In this document: piece after piece, positions 16,595-25,386 of the stretch
Layout: each line of letters opens with the position of its first letter
Numbering within the stretch: position 1 is the stretch's first letter
NCBI GenBank assembly: GCA_002839355.1
Contig: PGXW01000003.1
Coordinates: forward strand, 1 to 64,000
From: Spirochaetae bacterium HGW-Spirochaetae-2
GTDB taxonomy: Bacteria; Spirochaetota; Spirochaetia; Sphaerochaetales; Sphaerochaetaceae
Direction: 5' to 3'
Length of the DNA stretch: 64,000 bases
Translations under genes and position numbers: made by a program
Notes under the pieces: model-generated
Told to the model about the DNA's origin: nothing
Seen by the model: only the letters and a program-made list of their open reading frames with translations
Databases searched by the model: none

Positions 16595-17484
16595 AGGGCG
16601 GCCTCCTTCTTCTCGATGTCCGCCAACAATTCGGGGCGTCCTTTTGCATAACTGTCAATATCGATCGGTGCACCATGCCAGGCACTCTTGCCTTCCATGA
16701 ATGAAACACCCTTGCCTTTCACTGTCTGATAAATGACAGCCTTCGGCCATACGTCATCGCTATCCATCCAATCATAGGATTCAAGCAACGACTTCGTATC
16801 GTGCCCATCGTAGAGTTTCGGTGCGACGTTCCACCCGAAAGCCTTGAACTTGTCGGCCAAGGGATTGAGCGGCATGATGTCGTCGGAAGTGCCGTCAAGC
16901 TGGACGCCGTTGTAATCGATCATGTAGACCAGGCGTTCCGGACGATACTTCGCTGCCATCATGGCAGCTTCCCAAGTCTGTCCTTCGTTGAGACAACCTT
17001 CTCCGGAAAGCACGTATGTCCAGTGCTTCTTTCCGGACAGGCGTGCGGCCAAAGCCATTCCCACACCAATCGAAAGACCATGTCCCAAAGCACCGGTCGA
17101 CATGTCGACACCGGGGGTCCTCTTCATGCTGGGGTGTCCCTGCAAGTGGGATCCCAAGGTTCTGAACCCGGGAAGATCCTCAGGGGAGAAGAAGCCCTTG
17201 TAGGCCAGAATGGTATAGAGGTTCATCGATGCATGTCCCTTGGAAAGAATGAACCTGTCCCGATCTTCCCATGCAGGATTGCTCGGATCGACATTCATCC
17301 TATTGAAGTACAGCGATGTAGTTATTTCAGCAGCAGAGGAAGCTCCTCCCCAGTGTCCAGTTCCCCGCGAGTGCAGCACATCGAACATTTCGAGGCGAAA
17401 GCCTGCAGCCAACGCGGCCAATTCCACAGCAGAAAGGGATTGCCCTTTTTTTTCTGCCAGCAAAGACTTCAATGTATCGTCCAA
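16591..17484 (-). CDS. Transketolase N-terminal (thiamine diphosphate-binding) subunit
   Basis: A 297-residue protein equal to the first half of transketolase: G-T-G-H-W-G-G (about residue 40), R-D-R-F-I-L-S-K-G-H-A-S (about 74-85), G-A-L-G-H-G-L-S (about 131-138) and the ThDP loop S-G-E-G-C-L-N-E-G-Q. It begins with TTG at 17484, chosen because an AGGAG site lies 6 nt upstream and the family N-terminus fits; no upstream ATG suits. It leads the operon transketolase-Fe-ADH-LarA-TIM barrel from its own operator-bearing promoter at 17527-17552, separate from the TTT genes upstream. Confidence 0.9.
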   Translation of the reverse strand: MDDTLKSLLAEKKGQSLSAVELAALAAGFRLEMFDVLHSRGTGHWGGASSAAEITTSLYFNRMNVDPSNPAWEDRDRFILSKGHASMNLYTILAYKGFFSPEDLPGFRTLGSHLQGHPSMKRTPGVDMSTGALGHGLSIGVGMALAARLSGKKHWTYVLSGEGCLNEGQTWEAAMMAAKYRPERLVYMIDYNGVQLDGTSDDIMPLNPLADKFKAFGWNVAPKLYDGHDTKSLLESYDWMDSDDVWPKAVIYQTVKGKGVSFMEGKSAWHGAPIDIDSYAKGRPELLADIEKKEAAL

Positions 17485-17526
17485 ATCCGGCTCCTTCCGA
17501 AGGAAATCGATTCCTTCGTATTAAAT

Positions 17527-17552
17527 ATTGTATCTCGTATACAGTACACAAT
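17527..17552 (-). promoter_or_regulatory. Promoter and GntR-type operator of the transketolase operon
   Basis: On the minus strand ATTGTGTACTGTATAC is followed by a TACAAT -10 box; the -35 is weak. The operator agrees with those at 20973-20989, 33172-33192 and 37493-37510. It lies about 45 bp upstream of the TTG start at 17484. Confidence 0.65.
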
Positions 17553-17643
17553 AATGTACCTGCATTATGCGCCAAAATCCCAACTATTGCAACCGACAAA
17601 CCCGGTATATAAGCATAAAGATATGCATCAAATAAGCTTCCGG

Positions 17644-19149
17644 CTACTCATGTTCAGCTGCAACCTTTCGCGACCGGTATTTCCCAATGGCCTTGCTGAT
17701 GATCGGATATGCTAGGAATATGAAGGCGATCGCCAAACAGACCACCGCAATGGGACGTTCGAAGATGGCACTGAATTGTCCATTGGACGATACCAGGCCG
17801 GTCCGAAGGTTCCGTTCGACCAGTGGTCCCAGAATGAAACCGAGGATAACCGGAGCCAAATCGACATTCAATTGCTTGAGTATGTAACCGAAAAGACCGA
17901 AAATCACCAGGATCCACACGTCGAAGATCCTATTGTTCAACGTGAAGACACCGATGACACAAAATACGATCAGCGCGGGGAACAGCAATGACAACTTCAC
18001 ATTGATTATCCGTACGAACAGCTTCATCAACCCCAACATCATGATATACATCACGATATTCGCTATGAAATAGAGCACCATGATGGAACCCGAGATATCC
18101 AGGTTCTGTGTGAACAACAATGGTCCCGGTTGCAGCCCGTGGATCATGAGGCCACCGATCAGTACTGCTGTCACCTGGTCCCCGGGGATACCGAGGGTGA
18201 CCAGTGGAATCAGCGCACCACCATTGACCGCATTGTTCGAGGATTCCGAAGCACAGATACCCTCCGGCGAACCATGCCCGAACTTCTCAGGATGCTTCGA
18301 AACCTTCCGGGCCTGGTTGTAGGCAAGTATGGTGGCGGCATTCTGGCCAATCCCGGGAAGGATCCCTATCAGCGATCCGAATACACTACCTATTCCCAGC
18401 GATTTCCCCGTTCCCTTCAAGTATTTCCAAGGGGGCATGAGGGAAATACGTCCGATGGCCATCTTTTCCTTCACATTGTGCAGATCGATGGTCTGGTCCA
18501 TGATTTCCCTGATCGCGAATAGTCCCATCATGAGAGCGGTCATGGAGATACCTCCGGTGAGCTGCCAGTTGCCGAATGTCATTCGGGAAACGCCGGTGAT
18601 ATTGTCCATACCCACCGCAGCGAGCAACACGCCGATAACGGCACCGATCAAACCTCGTATGATATCGTCACTCACCATGGCGACAACTATAGCCATACCC
18701 ATGACAGCGACCGCAAAATACTCCCATTGACCAAAGATCAACGAGACTTTTGCCAACTGTGGGGCTATGCTGAACAGGACCATGGAGGAGAAGAGTCCTC
18801 CGATCAGCGAGGCGAATACCCCGATGGACAGCGCTTCCCCCGGAAGTTTTTTCGCCATGGGATACCCGTCCCAACAGGTGACGATCGAAGACGGAGTCCC
18901 GGGGATGTTGATAAGCATCGCCGTGATCAATCCCCCGCTTATTCCTCCGACATAGATTCCCAGCAACAACGACAATCCTTGGACAGCGGTCATAGTAAAC
19001 GTGAACGGGATTACCAGGGCTACCCCCAAAGTTGCTGTAAGGCCGGGGATCGATCCGAACACGACACCCATGAAGACTCCCGCCAACATGAGCAACAATG
19101 TGATCGGGTCGGAAAATACTGTTTGAAATCCAATGATGATAGCTTCCAT
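17644..19149 (-). CDS. TTT transporter large membrane subunit (TctA family)
   Basis: A 501-residue inner-membrane protein with about 11-12 helices and the TctA hallmarks G-S-I-P-G-L-T-A-T-L-G (about residues 32-42), N-I-P-G-T-P-S-S-I-V-T-C-W-D-G-Y-P-M and G-I-L-P-G-I-G-Q-N-A-A. It is the ion-coupled translocation subunit for a carboxylic acid delivered by the binding protein at 19355. Gene order is tctB-tctC-tctA. The 205-bp gap to tctC holds a hairpin and a copy of the dispersed repeat. Confidence 0.92.
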   Translation of the reverse strand: MEAIIIGFQTVFSDPITLLLMLAGVFMGVVFGSIPGLTATLGVALVIPFTFTMTAVQGLSLLLGIYVGGISGGLITAMLINIPGTPSSIVTCWDGYPMAKKLPGEALSIGVFASLIGGLFSSMVLFSIAPQLAKVSLIFGQWEYFAVAVMGMAIVVAMVSDDIIRGLIGAVIGVLLAAVGMDNITGVSRMTFGNWQLTGGISMTALMMGLFAIREIMDQTIDLHNVKEKMAIGRISLMPPWKYLKGTGKSLGIGSVFGSLIGILPGIGQNAATILAYNQARKVSKHPEKFGHGSPEGICASESSNNAVNGGALIPLVTLGIPGDQVTAVLIGGLMIHGLQPGPLLFTQNLDISGSIMVLYFIANIVMYIMMLGLMKLFVRIINVKLSLLFPALIVFCVIGVFTLNNRIFDVWILVIFGLFGYILKQLNVDLAPVILGFILGPLVERNLRTGLVSSNGQFSAIFERPIAVVCLAIAFIFLAYPIISKAIGKYRSRKVAAEHE

Positions 19150-19168
19150 TGGTAGTCACCCTCTCCTT

Positions 19169-19255
19169 GTGGTCTGCAACATCCTGATCCTCGCTCTGGC
19201 CACCCGGTACCATGTACTCCAAGCCAAGTCCCAAGGTTCTTCCGATACAGATCAC
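19169..19255. repeat. Dispersed repeat, copy B (short, divergent)
   Basis: An 87-bp element begins GTGGTCTGCA and ends TACAGATCAC. Its left about 30 bp resemble 41101-41130 (about 22 of 30) and its right 39 bp resemble 41222-41260 (about 29 of 39 without gaps), so it looks like the copy C element with the middle missing. It sits between tctC and tctA. Confidence 0.65.
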
Positions 19256-19315
19256 TGGTCATTCAAATTCGTTAGTACCTGTTTGTGAACCAGATACTTG
19301 TATCCATAAGCACCC

Positions 19316-19335
19316 CACAGGGGACTATCCCTGTG
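19316..19335 (-). terminator. Hairpin between tctC and tctA
   Basis: CACAGGG and CCCTGTG make a perfect 7-bp stem with a 6-nt loop, 20 bp after the tctC stop. With no clear U-tract it may be a partial terminator or processing stem that lets the binding protein be made in excess of TctA. Confidence 0.4.
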
Positions 19336-19354
19336 AGGCGCATAAGACGATAGG

Positions 19355-20332
19355 TTATTTGTTTCCGGCTGAAAGCTTTTCGAATACGGGCTTCAACTCT
19401 TCGACCCACTTCGCAACCTTGTCATGACCGGTCTGGCCATCGACAAAATTCGCTTCCAATCCGAGACCGGCGACAGTCTTCACGAATTCAGGATTGTCCA
19501 CGACCTTCTTCATCGCTGCGGCCAAGAAGTCGATCGCTTCCTTCGGAGTTCCCGGAGGAGCGTAATAACCACGTGGCTTGCTGGTGGTGACATCGATACC
19601 CTTCTCGAGTGTGGTCGGCACTTCAGGAAGTGCTTTCGCACGGTAGGAACTGATCACCATAAGGGGAATAGTATCGCCTGAGGCAACCGAAGTCCGGATA
19701 TCGGCACTCGAGTTTGTCTCGACCTGGATGTGGTTACCCATCAAGGCAGTCTTCGAAGCCGCACCACCATCGTAAGGAACGAGTGTGACATATTTTGTCA
19801 AACCGAGAGCTTCGACAACGCGAACAGTGTCGGCGGCATTGACGGTCTGGGAACCAGACATGCCCCACTTGATCTTGCCGGGATTGGCCTTGGCATAGGC
19901 GACAACCTCTTCCAAGCTCTTCCAACCACTCTGCTTGTTGGTCGAGACAACGTTGAAATCGTCGACGACAAAACAAATGGTTTCCAACTCATCCCACAAT
20001 TCGATTTCGGTCTGCCCGCTCATTGAATAGGAAACAACGTCCATAGGGTTGTGGGCCAGGATATTGTAGCCTTTGTTCGGTGCATGGTAGGCCTGCATGG
20101 CTCCGATCATACCTGCGGCTCCATCGATATTGATCGCAACCAGAGGCTGGGGCATTTCAATATACTTCATGATAGCGCGGGTGAGGATATCGGAACCACC
20201 ACCAGGTGCATACGGAATGATAACCTGAACAGGTTCCTTCGGGTACTGGGCAGTGGCAGTTTCAGCCTGGCCAGCTGCGAATACTGGGAGTGCAAGGGCC
20301 ACCAACAGTACGGCGAACAGTAATTTCTTCAT
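19355..20332 (-). CDS. TTT transporter periplasmic binding protein (TctC family)
   Basis: A 325-residue secreted protein with signal peptide about residues 1-19 (cleavage near F-A-A-G). The mature domain shows P-V-Q-V-I-I-P-Y-A-P-G-G-G-S-D-I-L-T-R (about 33-51), the TctC/Bug ligand loop, and G-A-A-G-M-I-G-A (about 72-79). It delivers a carboxylate ligand to TctAB. GGAGG precedes the ATG. It is located between tctB and tctA. Confidence 0.92.
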   Translation of the reverse strand: MKKLLFAVLLVALALPVFAAGQAETATAQYPKEPVQVIIPYAPGGGSDILTRAIMKYIEMPQPLVAINIDGAAGMIGAMQAYHAPNKGYNILAHNPMDVVSYSMSGQTEIELWDELETICFVVDDFNVVSTNKQSGWKSLEEVVAYAKANPGKIKWGMSGSQTVNAADTVRVVEALGLTKYVTLVPYDGGAASKTALMGNHIQVETNSSADIRTSVASGDTIPLMVISSYRAKALPEVPTTLEKGIDVTTSKPRGYYAPPGTPKEAIDFLAAAMKKVVDNPEFVKTVAGLGLEANFVDGQTGHDKVAKWVEELKPVFEKLSAGNK

Positions 20333-20369
20333 GAGAAATCCTCCAAGATGTAATTTTTCATGGCACCGA

Positions 20370-20888
20370 CTAAGGCAGTGTCACTTTCAACAAGATTGAA
20401 AAGACCACATAGATCACCAGCAGCATCACCACGGAAAAGACAACTGCCAACAAGAGCACTTTCTTCCTTTCCGCTTTCGTCAACTTCCGTTCGCCCCGCG
20501 TGATCTCCTTAACGGAGAAGACCGAGACCAGCAGCAACAGGAGTGCCAATGTGGTTATCGTGAAGCCAATGATTGGCAATAAAATTGTATACAATATTAA
20601 AGAAATTGCTGTGATCACAATTTCCTTGTTCCACAGGAACGTAAATCCCGTCACATTGTCAGATTTCTTGAAATTGAACGATTTGACCACGAGCACCACC
20701 GCCAAGACCAAGAGGATACCTGCAAGCAAATCAACATAGGTTCCTGCCTGGGCGAACGGACCACCGGCTCCCGTAGCAACGTCATTTTTAACTATATTCT
20801 TACTAGTCAACAAATAGATTCCCAGTCCTATCGATAAGACACCCAGCACCAGATCATTCATCGATCGCACGATCTTCTTTTCAGCCAT
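20370..20888 (-). CDS. TTT transporter small membrane subunit (TctB family)
   Basis: A 172-residue membrane protein with four hydrophobic helices (about 10-28, 45-65, 85-115 and 145-168) and a charged loop around 120-140, as in TctB. The ATG at 20888 follows GAAGGAGG; the longer frame to 20960 runs back toward the promoter and is rejected. It is the first gene of the tctBCA unit, behind the operator promoter at 20967-20995. A perfect ATTGTATACAAT palindrome lies within it at 20584-20595. Confidence 0.85.
   Translation of the reverse strand: MAEKKIVRSMNDLVLGVLSIGLGIYLLTSKNIVKNDVATGAGGPFAQAGTYVDLLAGILLVLAVVLVVKSFNFKKSDNVTGFTFLWNKEIVITAISLILYTILLPIIGFTITTLALLLLLVSVFSVKEITRGERKLTKAERKKVLLLAVVFSVVMLLVIYVVFSILLKVTLP
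20584..20595. promoter_or_regulatory. Intragenic ATTGTATACAAT palindrome
   Basis: A perfect 12-bp palindrome made of the same half-site as the nearby GntR-type operators, inside tctB about 390 bp from the promoter. It could be an auxiliary operator; coding constraint (L-Y-T-I-L) could also explain it. Confidence 0.3.
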
Positions 20889-20966
20889 CCAAGCCTCCTT
20901 CAACGGCTTTTCCCTCGGAACCAAGGTAACATGCACCTTTGCCGAAAGAACACGCCACACCCGATC

Positions 20967-20995
20967 ATTTTATTATACAGTATACAATATGTCAA
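20967..20995 (-). promoter_or_regulatory. Promoter of tctBCA with GntR-type operator in the spacer
   Basis: On the minus strand TTGACA (20995-20990), a 17-bp spacer and TAAAAT (20972-20967) form a strong sigma-70 promoter. The spacer holds ATTGTATACTGTATAA, so a bound repressor would block polymerase. The leader to the ATG at 20888 is about 70 nt. Confidence 0.75.
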
Positions 20996-21047
20996 AGTAA
21001 AACGCATACCTAAACCGTGCCTAGTACGGTTTTCGATACAATTGGAA

Positions 21048-21755
21048 TTACACTGCAGGAAAAAGCATGGAACTATTTCTCAAGGCTTCCCACGTCCGCT
21101 CCTCGCCATTGGCGATATGTTGCTCCATTGCCGCTCCGGCCGACTTCTCGTCCCTTGCCTTTATGGCATTCAAGATGCACAGGTGTTCCTCGATCGTCCG
21201 TTCCACATACCATTTGGGAAAAACCTGCGCATAGCACCAGGCTCGGATCAACCAACATTGTTCCTCCACCGATTCAAGCATGTTCGCCAAGCGGGGATTG
21301 TCCGCACCCTCGAGGATCTTCGCATGGAAGATCTTATCCACTTTGATCAGTTCCGACTGTTCACTCATATACCGGTGGACATCGTCACGCCGATACATAC
21401 CGAACAGGTAGGTCAAATCGGCTTCTTCCATATGGCGGGCCGCCAATGCCGCGGAGAGCCTTTCGAGCATCCTCCGGATATTGAAGATATCGGCTATTTC
21501 CTTCTCTGTAGGATTGAATACTGAATAACTTTTACCATCATAAACAATAAGACCTTCGGCGACGAGACTTTTCAAGCCCTCTCGCACAGGCGTCATGCTC
21601 ACTTTCAGATCTTGGGCCAACGATTCGACCAATAACCGGCTGCCACGAGGATATTCAAGATTGAATATCCTCAGCTTGATGATACGTGTCACTTCATCGC
21701 ACAAGTACTGTCGCAAGAGAATCGATGACTTCTGAGTTCGCTTGGTCGCTATCAT
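21048..21755 (-). CDS. GntR-family regulator, FCD (FadR) subfamily
   Basis: A 235-residue repressor-type protein with a winged helix-turn-helix (about residues 15-85; recognition segment L-K-V-S-M-T-P-V-R-E-G-L) and an all-helical FCD ligand domain (about 90-225) with D-x3-H (D-K-I-F-H) and later His residues for a metal. It is adjacent to tctBCA and in the same direction, so it probably controls the TTT/transketolase genes. Its recognition helix differs from that of the two paralogues near 38 kb. AGGTAGGGG precedes the ATG. Confidence 0.88.
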   Translation of the reverse strand: MIATKRTQKSSILLRQYLCDEVTRIIKLRIFNLEYPRGSRLLVESLAQDLKVSMTPVREGLKSLVAEGLIVYDGKSYSVFNPTEKEIADIFNIRRMLERLSAALAARHMEEADLTYLFGMYRRDDVHRYMSEQSELIKVDKIFHAKILEGADNPRLANMLESVEEQCWLIRAWCYAQVFPKWYVERTIEEHLCILNAIKARDEKSAGAAMEQHIANGEERTWEALRNSSMLFPAV

Positions 21756-21848
21756 TGTATGTCCCCTACCTCATAAGCACTCTTATTGTTATACCCTGCA
21801 ATCATATGCCATTTCCAAGATATCATTCAAGCGTATATTGTTCTGAAA

Positions 21849-21876
21849 TCCATCGACCGGAAGACCGACCGATGGA
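21849..21876 (-). terminator. Terminator at the end of the TRAP-UxaE operon
   Basis: On the minus strand TCCATCGGTCGG and CCGGTCGATGGA form a 12-pair stem (two G-U pairs) with a 4-nt loop, followed by TTTC, 10 bp after the stop at 21886. Confidence 0.65.
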
Positions 21877-21885
21877 CATGCTTCG

Positions 21886-23649
21886 CTACAGTGAAATCTT
21901 AGGTTCGAACAAATCTCCCGCAACCTCGAGGATCCTCTCCTCCATGACTGCATCCATTTCAGTTTTGAAATCGGATGAGAACGAGTAGAATTTGTCACGG
22001 TGGACAAATTGTCCGAGCTCGTCACGCTCGCCCAATGTCGCGTAGCAGAATTCCTTGAAGAACAGGTGTTTCGACGACGGCTTGTCCATCTCTCCTGCCC
22101 ACTTCACCAGATTCAACGAATGGATTGCGAAAGGAACTCCCATCTGTGCCAATTCCTTGGTGTGTCTGAGGGTGTCTTTCCACCAGAAACGGAAGAATTC
22201 CGGCTCGACCTTTTCCACGACCTCACCTACCAGCGATTGCAGGGATGGAGAAATCTTGAAGTGGATATTACCCCGGGTTGCCCGCTTGAACAATCGTCTG
22301 GTCTCCCGGCTCAAGTCGTCACCCGAGTGGCAATCGAGCATCATATTGTTTTCGGATGCGATCTTGTGGAGAGTCCCTACCCGCTGCTCGAACAGACCAA
22401 GTCCGTCGGCGCCCCGGTAGTCGACGCCCTTCTCGACTCCAAAGTTCGGGGCCAGGTGTGTGATCGGCAAACCACGCCTGCGAATCTCATCGACAAGGAA
22501 CAGCAATTCGGCAGGTGAGGTGATCGTATCGAATGTCTTCACATGGGGCGGATTCTCGTCGATGCTCAATTCCAGGTCGTACGCCTCGCCGTCCTTCAAC
22601 GTGTCGATATATTGGTACAACTTCTCTATCGCATCGAGTGCATGCCAGTATTTTCCGACGAAACGTCCGATCTGGCCCTCATCCAATTGGAGGTATTGTT
22701 TTCCAAGACTCTTCTTCTTCTTGTGGTACCACAGGACATCGGAACGCAAGGCCTGGTTCGGGATACAACTTTCCAAGTACTCCACCGATTGCTTGCTGGA
22801 GAATGTGGTGAGTGAAGCGTAATCGAGAATGTCGGAGACATCCAAGGTATAGAAGGAGTAATAGCGCGCGGCATCGATGAACTTCTTGGTCCGTTCGATA
22901 CCTTCGCTTCCGCGCTTTACCTGCAGGTGGTCGGCGTCAGCTCCATACCGGAGGAATTCAGGGAACTTGATCGCTTCAAGGACACCCTGGGTATACAGGC
23001 CTTCGAACGTGCTACCGGTATGACCTTCCTTGACCGGTCCGAAGCTGAACAGATGGTTCACCCTGGAAGGAGTCCCCGAGACAAGTGTATCGAGCAGATG
23101 GAGTTCGCGGACCGAATTCTGGATGCTGTTCGCGGAGAAGTCGCCTTTGTACATGGCGCTCATGATACCGGGCCAGACGGTTTGCGAGTGTCTGACACCA
23201 ATGCCCAACCGTGGAATCGCGCCCAACGCCTTTGGACCCTTGCGGATATTGATACGGCGGGTATAGGCGTGCAGGTTGCGGGCTGTGGTGGGGTAAATGA
23301 CTACTTTCTTGTTGTCCGGACCGTTTGTGGTGAGGATCGCCTGGTCGAGGATATCCTGTACTTCGGCACCGATCATCACAAATGCCGTCTGCTTGTCGGC
23401 GAATTCGAGCATCCCATAGACCGCACCACCGTGCAGGGACACACTCGATGTATGGCAGGCGATTTCCTGCGCTACCGGATTCGGATCCGTCTGCCTTCCA
23501 TTCGACCGTTGGACGATCTCGTCATAGAACGAAGTCGGAAGCTTCTTGCAAAGCGATGCGATCTTCTCGGTATCCCATGTTCCCGTATCCAATACCGAAG
23601 GGTTGGTAGCCGGGTCGATCTGTAGTTTTCCAAATGAATATGTTGCCAT
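21886..23649 (-). CDS. Tagaturonate epimerase-like protein (UxaE family, tentative)
   Basis: A 587-residue cytoplasmic protein that looks like the UxaE group, which interconverts tagaturonate and fructuronate. Conserved-looking acidic/His clusters are F-S-F-G-P-V-K-E-G-H-T-G-S (about 201-213), G-A-D-A-D-H (236-241), E-L-S-I-D-E (360-365), L-A-P-N-F-G-V-E-K (399-407) and L-D-C-H-S-G-D-D (438-445), likely metal and substrate sites. I assign the family from pattern memory and am not certain. It is the last gene of the TRAP-dehydrogenase operon and follows the transaldolase-like gene by 19 bp. Confidence 0.5.
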   Translation of the reverse strand: MATYSFGKLQIDPATNPSVLDTGTWDTEKIASLCKKLPTSFYDEIVQRSNGRQTDPNPVAQEIACHTSSVSLHGGAVYGMLEFADKQTAFVMIGAEVQDILDQAILTTNGPDNKKVVIYPTTARNLHAYTRRINIRKGPKALGAIPRLGIGVRHSQTVWPGIMSAMYKGDFSANSIQNSVRELHLLDTLVSGTPSRVNHLFSFGPVKEGHTGSTFEGLYTQGVLEAIKFPEFLRYGADADHLQVKRGSEGIERTKKFIDAARYYSFYTLDVSDILDYASLTTFSSKQSVEYLESCIPNQALRSDVLWYHKKKKSLGKQYLQLDEGQIGRFVGKYWHALDAIEKLYQYIDTLKDGEAYDLELSIDENPPHVKTFDTITSPAELLFLVDEIRRRGLPITHLAPNFGVEKGVDYRGADGLGLFEQRVGTLHKIASENNMMLDCHSGDDLSRETRRLFKRATRGNIHFKISPSLQSLVGEVVEKVEPEFFRFWWKDTLRHTKELAQMGVPFAIHSLNLVKWAGEMDKPSSKHLFFKEFCYATLGERDELGQFVHRDKFYSFSSDFKTEMDAVMEERILEVAGDLFEPKISL

Positions 23650-23668
23650 GATTTGTTCCTCTCTTCCT

Positions 23669-25375
23669 TTAGCTCATAAAACCGATCAGTTCCCTGGTGC
23701 TCGCATACGAACCCAAAAACTGGCTCAACGTCTCGGCAATCGGGACCCAAGTGGTTATGACCTCGGGTTCGGAATTCGCCAAGACCAATTGCGATGCTGG
23801 GGCATATGCTTTGGCATCGCCGTCGTAGTACCATGATTGCCTGAATATCTCGCTGTCGGCATTCGCAATCCGAACAGATTCTTCGATTGGCCGCCGTACA
23901 GCATCGCAATCGAAATCCCGGGCTTTCAGATCAAGGGCGTGCCGCACATTGGGGAAAATCGTGATACTGGGGGAGCCCCAGATTTCCATGACATCGGGAA
24001 TCTCAAGTCCATAGATGCGCAATGAGGCGTTCATAATCCGCACACGTTTCGGATCAAGACCCAAACCGCCGGATTCGACACCCGAATAGAGTCCTTCGTA
24101 CAGGTGCCTGGTGACATCGACTCCCACCCACTTAGCGGACTCGACATAATAATCCTTCTTGTCGGGGTGTTCGGCGAGCAACTGGTCGCGTACAGGGAAA
24201 GCCAGGCGGCCGTTCATGATAACGACTGAGTTGACCGCTGCAGTGCTGTCGGCAAATACCTTGCCGAATTCCATAGCCTGGAAGACACCGAACGAGAGGG
24301 TGATGGTCAAGGAAATACCCATCTTGCCGATTGCCTTGGCGGCAAGCAGCGCGGCATTGGTTCCCGGAATCTTGAATGAGATGTTCGGTTCGAACCCACT
24401 CCCAAGCCGTTGTCCCATAACCGCATGCACGAATGAGACTTCATCGACCATCTTCCGGGTATTCCCGTGATGGTTCGGATTTACCTGATAACAGACAAAA
24501 CCCAACGCACCTTCGGAGAACAGGTAGAGGTCCCTGACAAATTGGCAACTGTATTCGACGATCGAATACGTGAGGATCGCCACCTTCTTCTCAGCGTCCG
24601 TCATTTGCCCGGCATCGATTGCCGAAAGGTCGAGGGACGCATACACTGCGGCGACACGCTTCGTCCAAAGGGCGGGATCCAAGTCCCATGCCATTTTGAC
24701 TAGAGGCGGATTGGTTGTTTGGAAGGACGCGCCGCACCAGAGGGCAAACTGGAGGAAAGCTCCAAAATCATTGCCCCAAACCGTTCCCGTATCGATAACC
24801 GAATCAAGTCCCATCGCGTATGCGTAGAGATTCGAGTTGTGGACATCTTTGATCATCATATCGACATAATCGGCCAAAGTCCCCGCGAGGACTTTTTCTT
24901 TCGCAGCGACCGCATCTTCCTTCGATCGGGCTTCGGTCACATAGCGGTCATAGACTTCCTGGGCAAGTACCGCGAGGTAGTCGTCAACTGCAACGGAGCC
25001 GTTCTTCACCCCTGCGACAAGATTCCGATACAGTGCGGCAAGACGGGCAATCTCAGCCTTCGACAACAGGTCTATCAGGCGCCACTTGATCTGGGCGCTG
25101 TCCAAACCTACTGCCATCGACACCGCATATGCCACATATTCGATGTACCGGGTATCGGCGATTTCTTTCCGACCTTGCAGAATATCGGCAACCTGTGCCG
25201 ACACTTCCTTCAGCAGATCGGGTGAGGAAAAATAGAATGCATGGCCTACCGCCCGTGCGACGTTTCCAGACTCGATCAGTCCGATGATTTCTGACACACC
25301 ATATGCTGAAAGCGCTTCACGCTCTTTTCTTATGCCACCCACTACCCGTTCATGTACGTTCAAGCTAGTACTCAT
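23669..25375 (-). CDS. Oversized transaldolase-family protein
   Basis: A 568-residue protein. Residues about 215-480 carry transaldolase features: T-T-N-P-P-L (220-225), the presumed Schiff-base lysine K335 in F-K-I-P-G-T-N, and T-L-S-F-G-V-F-Q-A (about 359-367). Ordinary transaldolases have about 210-340 residues; here an extra helical N-terminal part of about 200 residues and a C-terminal part of about 90 are added. It would cleave or transfer a three-carbon dihydroxyacetone unit. It lies between the UxaE-like and LarA-like genes, implying a dedicated sugar-acid route. Confidence 0.72.
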   Translation of the reverse strand: MSTSLNVHERVVGGIRKEREALSAYGVSEIIGLIESGNVARAVGHAFYFSSPDLLKEVSAQVADILQGRKEIADTRYIEYVAYAVSMAVGLDSAQIKWRLIDLLSKAEIARLAALYRNLVAGVKNGSVAVDDYLAVLAQEVYDRYVTEARSKEDAVAAKEKVLAGTLADYVDMMIKDVHNSNLYAYAMGLDSVIDTGTVWGNDFGAFLQFALWCGASFQTTNPPLVKMAWDLDPALWTKRVAAVYASLDLSAIDAGQMTDAEKKVAILTYSIVEYSCQFVRDLYLFSEGALGFVCYQVNPNHHGNTRKMVDEVSFVHAVMGQRLGSGFEPNISFKIPGTNAALLAAKAIGKMGISLTITLSFGVFQAMEFGKVFADSTAAVNSVVIMNGRLAFPVRDQLLAEHPDKKDYYVESAKWVGVDVTRHLYEGLYSGVESGGLGLDPKRVRIMNASLRIYGLEIPDVMEIWGSPSITIFPNVRHALDLKARDFDCDAVRRPIEESVRIANADSEIFRQSWYYDGDAKAYAPASQLVLANSEPEVITTWVPIAETLSQFLGSYASTRELIGFMS

Positions 25376-25386
25376 TCTCTACTCCC

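Noticed and set aside
16591-17484. Housekeeping pentose-cycle transketolase
   Set aside because: The split form, the operator-bearing promoter and the coupling to Fe-dehydrogenase and LarA genes point to a dedicated catabolic role, although the general function cannot be excluded.
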